From assembly GCF_002368195.1 (NCBI RefSeq), contig NZ_AP018178.1:8386145-8450144 (forward strand): 64,000 bases of DNA, in the 5' to 3' direction. This DNA is from Calothrix sp. NIES-2100. Lineage in GTDB: Bacteria; Cyanobacteriota; Cyanobacteriia; Cyanobacteriales; Nostocaceae. The position numbers were made by a program, and so were the translations under genes. The notes below the pieces were generated by a model. The model saw only the letters and a list, made by a program, of their open reading frames with translations. It made no database searches and was not told the DNA's origin. Below, one piece after another: positions 53,805 to 64,000 of this stretch. Position 1 is the stretch's first letter. The number at the start of each line of letters is the position of its first letter.

Positions 53805-55517
53805 CTAATAATGAGAACCAGTTTTGCGATGGTTAATAGCAGTCACCGCATCAGGTTTGAGTAATTTACCGTTATCAACAGTTGCGTAAACTACCCAATG
53901 ATCGCCACATTCTAAACGCTGACTAACTGAGCATTCCAAATAAGCGATCGCATCCGTAAGCACAACACAGCCGTTATCAGCAACTGCTGTACTAAAGCTA
54001 GCAAATCTATCTTCCCCAGGGGCGAAAGATTTGCGGAAATGCTTCATGTAGTCTAGATGATTGCCTTCTTCTAAAACATTTAAGGTAAATTTACCACCAG
54101 GATACATCAAAGATTCAACGGCGCGTTCCTTAGCGATCGCCACAGTAATTCCCGGTGGGTTAAATGTTGCTTGAGATATCCAAGAACCTAACATTCCTGT
54201 AGAAACTTCTCCTTGTTTCGCCGCAATCACGCAAACAGAACCAACGATTCGCCCCACAGCTTGTTCTAAAGGAGTAGCGGATTGTTGTGGTACGCGCACT
54301 TTTTTCGCTTTTTTTATCGTTTGAGCAAAGTCTGTACCGACTTCTTCACAGTATTTGAGAGTGACATCATCTGGTTTAAACTTGACCTTGAGGGTATCAA
54401 AACCAAATTTATAGCCAGCATCCCGGAGTTTACCTTCAATTAAATCAAAGGCTTCACCACTCCAGCCATAGGAACCAAACACCCCAGCTAGTTTATTATT
54501 ATCACCATCGCTAAGGACAATTCCTAAAGCAGTATGAATGGGGGTAGGTGCATGACCACCGATAGTTGGAGAACCAATAATAAATGCATCACACTCTTGC
54601 AAGGTGGCACGGATTTCATCCGGAGGCGCAAATTCGCAGTTAATAGATTTTACCGCGACTCCGCCTTTAGTTAATCCCAGGGCGATCGCCTGTGCTAAAG
54701 TTGCCGTATTTCCATAAGCTGAAGCATACAGCAGCGCTACAGATATTTCTCTAGTTCTCTGCGCGTGGCTCCATTCTCCATAGGATTTGGTCAGTTCGAT
54801 TAAGCTGGTACGTACCAAAGGCCCGTGACCAACACCATACATTCTCACCTGCAAATCAGAGATTTTCTCCAAAGCTGCTTCTACATGCAAAGCATTGGGA
54901 GCCATCAAACAATTGTAGTAGTAGCGCTGGTCTTCCTTAAAGCTTTCCCAGTTGTCATCAAACGCCTCGTCACCACAGATATGAGAGCCAAATAGCTTAT
55001 CTGTGTAGAGAATTTGTGTTTGTTGGTCGTAGGTACAAAGGGCTTCGGGCCAACGAGGACTAGGAGTAGGTAAGAATTTTAAAACATGACCCTTACCTAA
55101 ATCTAAAGTTTCTTTCCCTCGCATCACCAAAATATTTAAAGTGTCATCAGGGAAAGCATTTCGCAAATTAGCAGCACCCGGAAGCGAACAGACAAAAGTA
55201 ATCTGCGGTGCTAATTCTAACAGAGCTTTATAAGTTGCAACCCGGTTAGGATTAAAGTGACCCAAAATTACATAATCTAACTTTTTTAAATTCAGGGTCT
55301 GCTGTAAGCCTTCGAGATAAATTTCGGTGAAAGTTTCTGCCGGTGGGTCAATAATTGCCGTTTTATCGCTTTCAATTAAATAGCAATTGGAAGTAGTTCC
55401 CCTTTCCAGTGCATATTCAATTTCAAACCGCAAACGTGACCAACTACGCGCTCTAAGAACTTTAGTATTTGTCGCAATGGGCAAAACTTGTACGTCACGG
55501 GGTTTGGAATTGCTCAT
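53805..55517 (-). CDS. flv1: Flavodiiron protein, Flv1 type (non-canonical diiron ligands)
   Basis: 570 residues from ATG 55517 (MSNSKPRDVQVLP); the frame extends upstream to 55646 but that part lacks family similarity. Metallo-beta-lactamase-like domain (1-260), flavodoxin domain (about 265-410, ASAYGNTATLAQAIALGL) and C-terminal flavin reductase domain (from about 430). The diiron motif H-x-E-x-D-H is changed to GHFNPNRVATY, the hallmark of Flv1/Flv2 partners. With an Flv3-type partner such proteins reduce oxygen to water with electrons from photosystem I. It lies downstream of the Flv3-type gene with a 381-bp gap, the order of the heterocyst pair flv3B-flv1B in Anabaena 7120. Confidence 0.88.
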   Translation of the reverse strand: MSNSKPRDVQVLPIATNTKVLRARSWSRLRFEIEYALERGTTSNCYLIESDKTAIIDPPAETFTEIYLEGLQQTLNLKKLDYVILGHFNPNRVATYKALLELAPQITFVCSLPGAANLRNAFPDDTLNILVMRGKETLDLGKGHVLKFLPTPSPRWPEALCTYDQQTQILYTDKLFGSHICGDEAFDDNWESFKEDQRYYYNCLMAPNALHVEAALEKISDLQVRMYGVGHGPLVRTSLIELTKSYGEWSHAQRTREISVALLYASAYGNTATLAQAIALGLTKGGVAVKSINCEFAPPDEIRATLQECDAFIIGSPTIGGHAPTPIHTALGIVLSDGDNNKLAGVFGSYGWSGEAFDLIEGKLRDAGYKFGFDTLKVKFKPDDVTLKYCEEVGTDFAQTIKKAKKVRVPQQSATPLEQAVGRIVGSVCVIAAKQGEVSTGMLGSWISQATFNPPGITVAIAKERAVESLMYPGGKFTLNVLEEGNHLDYMKHFRKSFAPGEDRFASFSTAVADNGCVVLTDAIAYLECSVSQRLECGDHWVVYATVDNGKLLKPDAVTAINHRKTGSHY

Positions 55518-55898
55518 AGATTTCCGGTTATTTTTAGCAAAAACTTGGAAAAACCGGGTACTATTTACCCAGTTTTTAGCTAATTCAAAAATGTGAATGA
55601 AGGGTTTTGCGAATCTCATTTGTTTGATGAAATCCTTCTCATGCATGAGATAGCAACAAGAAATGAGAGGACAGCTAATCTCTCCTTCAAAGTGACTGAA
55701 AAAATCTCTTTCTCATCTCTGCGCTCTCTGTCTTGAAAAGTTCTGATCGCCGGAAGCCGGCGCTCAGACTTTTCGCTGTGTACTCGGCGGTTCAAAAAAT
55801 ATTAAAACCACAGAGGACACAGAGTGAAGAGATAATAGAGAAATTAGCAATAATTTGTCTGCACCTTGAAAGAGCAAATCCTACTGCTCTACTCAGCT
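55518..55898. other. Spacer between the flavodiiron genes
   Basis: 381 bp, long for an operon, so the Flv1-type gene may have its own promoter. A GC-rich hairpin GCCGGAAGCCGGC lies near 55748-55760. No gene seen. Confidence 0.45.
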
Positions 55899-57617
55899 TT
55901 AGTAGTAATTACCTACCTTGCGATGGCGAACCGCTGTTAATCCATCTGATTTGGATACACGACCTTCTTGGACAGTACAATATAAAATCCAGTGGTCACT
56001 GCATTCAATGCTGCTTTGCACTTCACATTCCATGTACGCCAGCGCATCTGTAAGAATTGGGGAACCGTTCTTCGCTGTTTGAGTTTTTACACCAGCAAAT
56101 CGGTCACCACCAGGAGGTAAGCGCTTGAGGAAGTGTTTCTTCAGTTCCTGATAATTTCCTTCTTCTAGGACATTGAGAACAAAGCGATCGCCTATTTGCA
56201 TCAACGAATCAATCGCTCGGTCTTTGGCTACCGCAATGGTAAATCCTAAAGGTTGTAAACTTGCTTGGCTGACCCAGGATGCAAGCATCGCACTGCTAAT
56301 ATCACCTTTTTTGGTAGTGACAATATATAGTCCGCTGCTAATCCGACCCAACGCTTTTTCCATATTCACGTCGAGGGACTTGAGTTGCTTGATGTTGCGA
56401 TCGCGCATCAGCACTTGTCCCAAGTCTGTACCAGCTTCTGCACATAGCTGGTATGTAGACGCACCAGGAGTTTCTTTAATCCGAATTGCTGGAAAGGCTT
56501 CCTTGATACCTGAGTCAATAAATTTACGGCGCAGTGTATCAATAGGTTCATCATCCCCACCGTAACACTCAAACAATCCCACCAGTTGCTTGGTATTAGC
56601 CACAGCCAACAGCGAACTAATCCCAGCTTGAGCAGCAACGTTTGTAGTTGGCGGCATACCAATAATAATACCGGCTGCTCTACCTGCAAGTTCTTGAATT
56701 TCTTGGGCTTCCGCAGAACTGAGATCGATCATTTCGATCCCAACTCCAGTTTTTTGGATTCCCTCACCAATAGCCTGAATTAGCTGATCGCCAAAGCCGT
56801 ATTCTGAGACATAAAACAAGCCAACAGTGGTTTCTGCTTTTGCTTGTCTTTGGCTCCAACTTTGGTAACACTCGGTCAGAACATCTAAATGGTGGTGCAG
56901 TAGGGGCCCGTGACCGTTGGCGATAATGTTAATTTTTCCTAAATCACCCATTCGCTTCATTGCATTTAGCAACGAACGCGCATTGGGACCCATCAAACAA
57001 TCGTAATAAAATCTAAAGTCAGCTTCGATCGCCTCTAAGTCTTCGTCAAAGGTGCGCTCATCACAGAAGTGCATCCCAAAAGCATCACAGGTGTAGATAA
57101 CTTCGGTTTTGCGGTCATAGCTGAAGATGGTATCAGGCCAGTGCAGATTAGGCGCACTCACGAATTCGATTTCGTGTCCTTTACCAATATTTATGCGATC
57201 GCCACTTTTGACAATCCGCTTGGAAAATGGCTCGTGTACCAAACCTTCTAAAAACTGCAATGCAATTTTAGAAGCCAAAACAGTCGCTCTCGGAGCCAAC
57301 TGAAGCACATCTTCTACCAAACCGCTATGATCTGGCTCTGTGTGACTGACAATAATGTAATCAATAGTCTTGGGGTTTACCAGACTTTTGAGCGTTTCTA
57401 AATACAGTTCCCGAAACTTCTGGTGAGAAGTATCAATTAAAACTGTTTGCTCACCCCTAATTAGATAGGAATTGTAAGTCGTTCCATTTTGCAGTCCGAA
57501 TTCGATATCGAAGCGATCGCGATCCCAATCAAGAGAGCGAATCGCCGTTGTGTTAGGGGCAATTTCTACAGTTTGTATAGTTAGCCGATGCTGAACGTTC
57601 TCTGCGATCGCTACCAT
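55899..57617 (-). CDS. flv3: Flavodiiron protein, Flv3 type (canonical diiron ligands)
   Basis: 572 residues from ATG 57617 (MVAIAENVQHRLTIQ). The diiron centre ligands are intact: H-x-E-x-D-H in VSHTEPDHSGLV, the Asp in TCDAFGMHF and His in ANGHGPLLHH. Flavodoxin domain about 265-410 (YVSEYGFGDQLIQAIGEGI) and C-terminal flavin reductase domain (SGLYIVTTKKGDISSAML). Cyanobacterial Flv3 works with Flv1 to reduce oxygen directly to water using NADPH/ferredoxin. In heterocysts the B-type pair protects nitrogenase from oxygen. Assignment to the B pair is from gene order, not from residue comparison. Confidence 0.9.
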   Translation of the reverse strand: MVAIAENVQHRLTIQTVEIAPNTTAIRSLDWDRDRFDIEFGLQNGTTYNSYLIRGEQTVLIDTSHQKFRELYLETLKSLVNPKTIDYIIVSHTEPDHSGLVEDVLQLAPRATVLASKIALQFLEGLVHEPFSKRIVKSGDRINIGKGHEIEFVSAPNLHWPDTIFSYDRKTEVIYTCDAFGMHFCDERTFDEDLEAIEADFRFYYDCLMGPNARSLLNAMKRMGDLGKINIIANGHGPLLHHHLDVLTECYQSWSQRQAKAETTVGLFYVSEYGFGDQLIQAIGEGIQKTGVGIEMIDLSSAEAQEIQELAGRAAGIIIGMPPTTNVAAQAGISSLLAVANTKQLVGLFECYGGDDEPIDTLRRKFIDSGIKEAFPAIRIKETPGASTYQLCAEAGTDLGQVLMRDRNIKQLKSLDVNMEKALGRISSGLYIVTTKKGDISSAMLASWVSQASLQPLGFTIAVAKDRAIDSLMQIGDRFVLNVLEEGNYQELKKHFLKRLPPGGDRFAGVKTQTAKNGSPILTDALAYMECEVQSSIECSDHWILYCTVQEGRVSKSDGLTAVRHRKVGNYY

Positions 57618-58014
57618 TATTCGTCTCCGAGCGCAAAACAACAGTATTTTTGTCTGTCCCCATTGTCCCTATAATTTTTTCTTTAAGCTGTAATAAACGT
57701 TAGTTTTTGTAAAAATCGACTTGTAGCAATTGTTGCTCTTTTTTAGAATATTTTTTAACTTCAAAACTATACTAAAAATCTCATATTTTTCTCAGGTATC
57801 AAGTATTAAATATTGATATTTATTTGCCTAATTTAAAATCCCCAACTTATCATACATATCATTTGCATTTTGAAAATCATTTCGTAACAAAAAGCATAAA
57901 CTGCTATACCGATGTATCTAGCTTTTATTTTTTATGCTTGTTATTACTTAGTATTTATACACAATTAAATTCAAAATTAATAGCTAATCTTGCCTACAGT
58001 ATAATTGTTGCTTT
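57618..58014. other. AT-rich intergenic region
   Basis: 397 bp upstream of the flavodiiron genes and downstream of the ankyrin gene. Strongly AT-rich, no repeat family or credible gene. It should carry the promoter of the flv genes; no consensus nitrogen-type site was recognised. Confidence 0.4.
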
Positions 58015-59658
58015 TTAGTAAGTCGCACCAGCTTGTAGCAAAATCTTCTTAATTACAGGATGTTTCTGTCCTGTGTATTCAGCAAAATATAAAGCTGTTT
58101 CACCATTTTCAGTTCTCATATTCACATTGGCACCAGAGCGAAACAAAGTTCGCATTGCCCAAGCTTTAGAGCGGAGAACAGCTTTCATTAATGGAGTTAA
58201 ACCATCTGTAGCAAACTGATTAACGTCTATCCCAGAAGATACTAAAAGATTAATTAACCTAATATTACCAATCTCGGCTGCCAGATGAATTTCTGCTCCT
58301 TTCCAACAACCATATTTAGCGCCAGCTTTCAAAAGTATTTTTGTAAAAACTGGTGGAATAACTGCATCTAAAACCACATAATTTAAAACTGTATATCCTT
58401 CCCAGTCTTTATAATTTATGTCAGCACCAGCACGAATCAGCGCCCGCAATGCCCTAGCTTGAAAAGCGTAGATGCCAATTGCTGACATCAAGGGTGTTTT
58501 TCCATCTTCATTGAGGCGATTTAAATCAGCTCCTAATTCTGCCAGCAACTCGATCATTTGCACATTGCCACCAGCAACAGCACAATGAACAGCAGTACTA
58601 CCATTTTCATTTAAAGAATTTATATCTAAACCTTGTGCGACTAACTGACGCACTGTAGTTGTGTCACCCTCAATAACAGCATCGAAGAATTTTTGTAAGG
58701 ACTTATTTTCTCGTCGCTGTTTGCGAATAACCGCTTTTGGTAATTCTCGTTCAGCATATTCAATTTCTTCAGAATCTGTAATTAAAGGAAGCAGATAATC
58801 ACAAACTTCCTGATTCCCTTCATATACTGCTACTGAAAGCGGACTCATGTATCCATCATAGTCAATCCAGAGATTTGGATCTGCACCTGCTTCTACCAAG
58901 TAACGAACAATCCTCACTTCTCCGGTTCTAGCAGCAGCAATTAAAGGTGTCCCCCAATCTGTGCGGAGATTTAAGTAAGCACCAGCCGCAATCAAAACCT
59001 CTACAATTTTGATATCTTTACTCCAGACTCCATGAGCAAGAGAATTAGATAGAGAATGTCCATCAAACTTTTGGATTGCTAATATTTGTTGTACAATATT
59101 CAGCCTTCCCAATCGAGTAGCCATTTCTAAAGCTTCTTTAAAATAGCAAATTTTATAGTTATCAGATTTGCTGGTAATAGCTCGAACTAGAATTTGTTTC
59201 AGTTCCTTATCCGTTTCTTCTAATAACCACAATGCTTGCCATTGATGAGGTTGCATTTGTCCATATTCCATTGGCAGCGTTACACCGTGGTAAGAATAAA
59301 GCCCATTACCATCACTAAATTTAACCGCCGCTTCTCCTTCTGCATGAAGGATATTTTCTGAATTAAACAAGAACTGAGACGGGCGATCGCAAACTAAACA
59401 GATTGTTTCAAAAGGAATAATCCAACCACAAGATTTAACCAGTTTTTGAAATACTTCCCAGGCAAATTCATCATAAGGCTGAAATAGCCTATGACTTACC
59501 ACAGAAAAATGAAAATCGAATAATCCACCTTTACAAGCATACGAGTGGAGTGGCACAAACCAATAAAAGTCATAGCTAGATGAAACTGATTGCCACTTGT
59601 CGCGGTAACTTGGCATTAAAGATTGTTGTTCAGGTGTGATTTCATCCACAAACGCCAT
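58015..59658 (-). CDS. Ankyrin-repeat protein
   Basis: 547 residues. An N-terminal domain of about 180 residues (YDFYWFVPLHSYACKGGLFD...) of unknown type precedes about nine ankyrin repeats: examples GVWSKDIKIVEVLIAAGAYL, WGTPLIAAARTGEVRIVRYL, NGSTAVHCAVAGGNVQMIEL, DGKTPLMSAIGIYAFQARAL and the last NGETALYFAEYTGQKHPVIK. Ankyrin arrays bind protein partners; no catalytic motif is seen. Thirty bases separate it from the nadC stop on the same strand. Confidence 0.88.
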   Translation of the reverse strand: MAFVDEITPEQQSLMPSYRDKWQSVSSSYDFYWFVPLHSYACKGGLFDFHFSVVSHRLFQPYDEFAWEVFQKLVKSCGWIIPFETICLVCDRPSQFLFNSENILHAEGEAAVKFSDGNGLYSYHGVTLPMEYGQMQPHQWQALWLLEETDKELKQILVRAITSKSDNYKICYFKEALEMATRLGRLNIVQQILAIQKFDGHSLSNSLAHGVWSKDIKIVEVLIAAGAYLNLRTDWGTPLIAAARTGEVRIVRYLVEAGADPNLWIDYDGYMSPLSVAVYEGNQEVCDYLLPLITDSEEIEYAERELPKAVIRKQRRENKSLQKFFDAVIEGDTTTVRQLVAQGLDINSLNENGSTAVHCAVAGGNVQMIELLAELGADLNRLNEDGKTPLMSAIGIYAFQARALRALIRAGADINYKDWEGYTVLNYVVLDAVIPPVFTKILLKAGAKYGCWKGAEIHLAAEIGNIRLINLLVSSGIDVNQFATDGLTPLMKAVLRSKAWAMRTLFRSGANVNMRTENGETALYFAEYTGQKHPVIKKILLQAGATY

Positions 59659-59685
59659 AGTCTTACCAAATGCGACTATTGTTGT

Positions 59686-60555
59686 TTATTTAAGTGGAAT
59701 CTTCATACTCAAATCCAACCACTTAGACTGTGTAATCGGTGCGCTACTAGAAATATAATCCACACCTGTTTCCGCCACAGCCCGAATCGTGTCCAAAGTC
59801 ACATTCCCTGAAGCTTCAATTTTAATGTGACTATATTCTTGGCGAATCAACTGCACCGCAACAGACATCATCTCTAGAGGCATATTATCCAACATAATAA
59901 TGTCAGCTTTATGCTCTAGCGCTTCCTTCACCTGCTCTAGAGTTTCCGTCTCTACCTCTATTGTGAGCGGATAAGGTATCTGAGAACGGATGCGCGTAAT
60001 TGCTTCGCCAATTCCCCCAGCCGCCGCAATGTGATTATCCTTAATCATCACCGCATCATCCAGCCCCATGCGATGATTAATCGCCCCTCCCACAGCCGTT
60101 GCGTATTTTTCCAACAATCTCAGCCCTGGGGTAGTTTTGCGCGTATCCACCAACTGAGCAGGTAAATCCGCAATTCGCTCTACATATATATGAGTTAACG
60201 TCGCAATCCCACTCAAACCCATAGTCAAGTTAAGCGCAACCCTTTCCCCCATCAGCAGCGCATCCAATGAACCATGAATTTCCGCTACTACTTGTCCTGG
60301 TTCACACCATGCACCTTCATCTGTCATGGGTACAAAGCTGACTTTTTCGTTCAAAAGCTGAAATACCCTAGCTGCAATTGGTAACCCAGCAATAACTCCT
60401 GGAGCTTTGGCAATCCATATAGCTGTTCCTGGCGTGACATCTTTAGCTAGTAGGCTGTTCGTTGTGCGATCGCCGCGACCAATATCCTCCAACAACCAGC
60501 TATGCAACAGCGGATCTAACACCAGCCAAGGTGGCAAAACAGCAAACTTGCTCAC
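59686..60555 (-). CDS. nadC: Nicotinate-nucleotide pyrophosphorylase (quinolinate phosphoribosyltransferase)
   Basis: 289 residues from a GTG at 60555 (VSKFAVLPPWLVLDPLLHSW), preceded by GAAGGAAG; a TTG at 60636 would add 27 residues without family similarity. Conserved: LLEDIGRGDRTTNSLL, ALNLTMGLSGIATLT, VDTRKTTPGLRLLEKYA, GGAINHRMGLDDAVMIKDNH, EVETETLEQ, IMLDNM and EASGNVTLDTI. The enzyme makes NAMN from quinolinate and PRPP in NAD synthesis. The gene is divergent from the rRNA operon, with its start some 110 bp left of the rrn promoter. Confidence 0.93.
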   Translation of the reverse strand: MSKFAVLPPWLVLDPLLHSWLLEDIGRGDRTTNSLLAKDVTPGTAIWIAKAPGVIAGLPIAARVFQLLNEKVSFVPMTDEGAWCEPGQVVAEIHGSLDALLMGERVALNLTMGLSGIATLTHIYVERIADLPAQLVDTRKTTPGLRLLEKYATAVGGAINHRMGLDDAVMIKDNHIAAAGGIGEAITRIRSQIPYPLTIEVETETLEQVKEALEHKADIIMLDNMPLEMMSVAVQLIRQEYSHIKIEASGNVTLDTIRAVAETGVDYISSSAPITQSKWLDLSMKIPLK

Positions 60556-60640
60556 AACTTCATTGCTTCCTTCTAAACTGCCAGGAATACTATAGCTGAA
60601 AACCCTGACTGTGCAAGCCTTACAATCTCGATTCAAAAAA

Positions 60641-60666
60641 AACTCAATTTTTTGAAAAAAAGAGTT
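60641..60666. promoter_or_regulatory. AT-rich inverted repeat overlapping the rrn -35 box
   Basis: AACTCAATTTTTTGAAAAAA then AGAGTT: a 12-bp near-perfect palindrome whose right arm runs into the -35 hexamer. Could be an UP-element-like or regulator site. Confidence 0.45.
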
Positions 60667-60693
60667 GACAAACTAAAGTCGGCTCGATATATT
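60665..60693 (+). promoter_or_regulatory. Sigma-70 promoter of the rRNA operon
   Basis: TTGACA at 60665-60670, a 17-bp spacer, TATATT at 60688-60693. Near-consensus, about 170 bp before the 16S gene. Confidence 0.85.
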
Positions 60694-60861
60694 GGATAAG
60701 TGCCTGAGAGCGGAGTGCCAAAAGCGCAGCGCGGCAGGAACACCGAACCTTGAAAATATTATAGTTTGAAAGCCAGTATACAACAAGTTTCTTGCGTCAG
60801 TAAAGAAAATCACCGGACTGAGGTGTAAAAACAGTCAAAAGAGCTAAAACAAACTTCAACA

Positions 60862-62349
<1,488 letters not shown>

Positions 62350-62355
62350 TAGGGA

Positions 62356-62420
62356 GACCTACCCAACTTTAAAATCGAAAGCAAACAGCGAATAGATGTA
62401 AAGATGGTCTACTCTAGGTC
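62356..62420 (+). ncRNA. ITS helix D1-D1'
   Basis: Conserved cyanobacterial spacer helix: the pairing bases GACCTA (62356-62361) and TAGGTC (62415-62420) enclose the variable loop used for strain typing. Confidence 0.75.
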
Positions 62421-62468
62421 GGTCGCAAGTATTGTTGAGGCTTTCAAACTATGATGAGGTTCAATTAT

Positions 62469-62542
<74 letters not shown>

Positions 62543-62549
62543 CCTGAAG

Positions 62550-62626
62550 CAAGTCAAAAGTTAAAAGTCAAAAGTCAAAAGTAAGAAATAAATTATTTTT
62601 GAATTTTGAATTTTGAATTTTGAATT
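62550..62626. repeat. 7-bp STRRs between the tRNA genes
   Basis: AAGTCAA-type heptamers followed by GAATTTT heptamers repeated four times, inside the transcribed spacer of the rRNA operon. Confidence 0.8.
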
Positions 62627-62632
62627 GTGTTA

Positions 62633-62705
62633 GGGGGTTTAGCTCAGTTGGTAGAGCGCCTGCTTTGCAAGCAGGATGTCAGCGGTTCGAGTCCGCTAAC
62701 CTCCA
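62633..62705 (+). tRNA. tRNA-Ala (TGC)
   Basis: 73 bases. Acceptor GGGGGTT with AACCTCC; anticodon loop TTTGCAA gives TGC; T-arm GGTTCGAGTCC. Confidence 0.97.
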
Positions 62706-62825
62706 CATCAAGTACTTCCTTGTGAAAATCGCCAAAGTTATATCGATGGCAGTCAAAAGCTGAAAACGGTATAATGGTTGTGATGACAAAGACAGTATGA
62801 TACAATCAAAGATTGTGGTTAAATT

Positions 62826-62858
62826 CAGCAATTGACAAATCTCAAAGTCAAACTGCTG
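62826..62858 (+). promoter_or_regulatory. Box B helix of the ITS
   Basis: CAGCA (62826-62830) pairs with TGCTG (62854-62858) around an AT-rich loop, the position and bases of the cyanobacterial Box B antitermination helix. Confidence 0.75.
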
Positions 62859-62873
62859 GGTGAAAACCAGCCA

Positions 62874-62893
62874 GAACCTTGAAAACTGCATAG
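62874..62893 (+). promoter_or_regulatory. Box A antiterminator of the ITS
   Basis: GAACCTTGAAAACTGCATAG, the conserved cyanobacterial Box A, lies just after Box B and before the 23S gene. Confidence 0.8.
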
Positions 62894-62970
62894 TAACGCG
62901 AAAAAAGCAGGCAGACACAGACATTTAATGAATGAAATGTGTTTGCAGTGGTGAAGACCAAATGAATTGT

Positions 62971-64000
<1,030 letters not shown>

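Overview
The window is a piece of a cyanobacterial chromosome, most likely from a filamentous Nostoc/Anabaena-type (Nostocales) organism. The evidence is the frequent HIP1 octamer GCGATCGC, 7-bp short tandem repeats, small dispersed repeats, a DnaE protein ending in an Npu-type split-intein N-half, an adjacent pair of flavodiiron genes ordered Flv3-type then Flv1-type (the arrangement of the heterocyst flv3B/flv1B pair of Anabaena 7120), and a 16S-tRNAIle-tRNAAla-23S rRNA operon.

Region 1 (1-15 kb): the start of an ABC ATPase gene and an HlyD-type adaptor form the edge of a drug-export operon. Then comes a peptide-secretion locus: seven short double-glycine-leader precursor genes (3.3-7.2 kb), four of them near-identical tandem copies, followed by an NHLM/NHLP-type HlyD adaptor and a giant 1809-residue transporter. 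In the transporter a C39 peptidase exporter and a second ABC exporter are fused in one polypeptide. No modification enzyme (LanM, YcaO, radical SAM) is visible, so the logic appears to be trim at GG and export.

Region 2 (15-25 kb): an orphan ndhK copy, a GNAT gene broken by a 23-bp repeat inserted in a HIP1 site, a membrane protein with an HNH-like motif, then VOC, Coq4-like and cytochrome P450 genes, followed by an overlapping operon of ABC ATPase, ABC-2 permease, MarR regulator and MFS exporter.

Region 3 (25-44.5 kb): GH13 glycosidase, a phosphoribulokinase paralogue, a 1.8-kb repeat-rich spacer, a secreted GDSL hydrolase, a PlsC-like acyltransferase, a Uma2 protein, CobK, a DUF1636 protein, a dicarboxylate symporter, dnaE-N with its intein half, a secreted TPR-CHAT protein and small hypotheticals.

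Region 4 (44.7-64 kb): a 2569-residue REC-GAF-PAS(x13)-kinase-REC-REC protein with its partner REC-kinase, the two flavodiiron genes, an ankyrin-repeat protein, nadC, and the rRNA operon with a near-consensus promoter, running off the end inside 23S.

Intergenic DNA is unusually informative. Three copies of a 193-195 bp MITE with 17-bp inverted ends and perfect 9-bp target duplications sit inside other palindromic repeats. Three unrelated 21-bp minisatellites are present, two of them abutting a 100-bp palindromic element. Repeat sequences normally found between genes also occur in frame in the linkers of the fused transporter.
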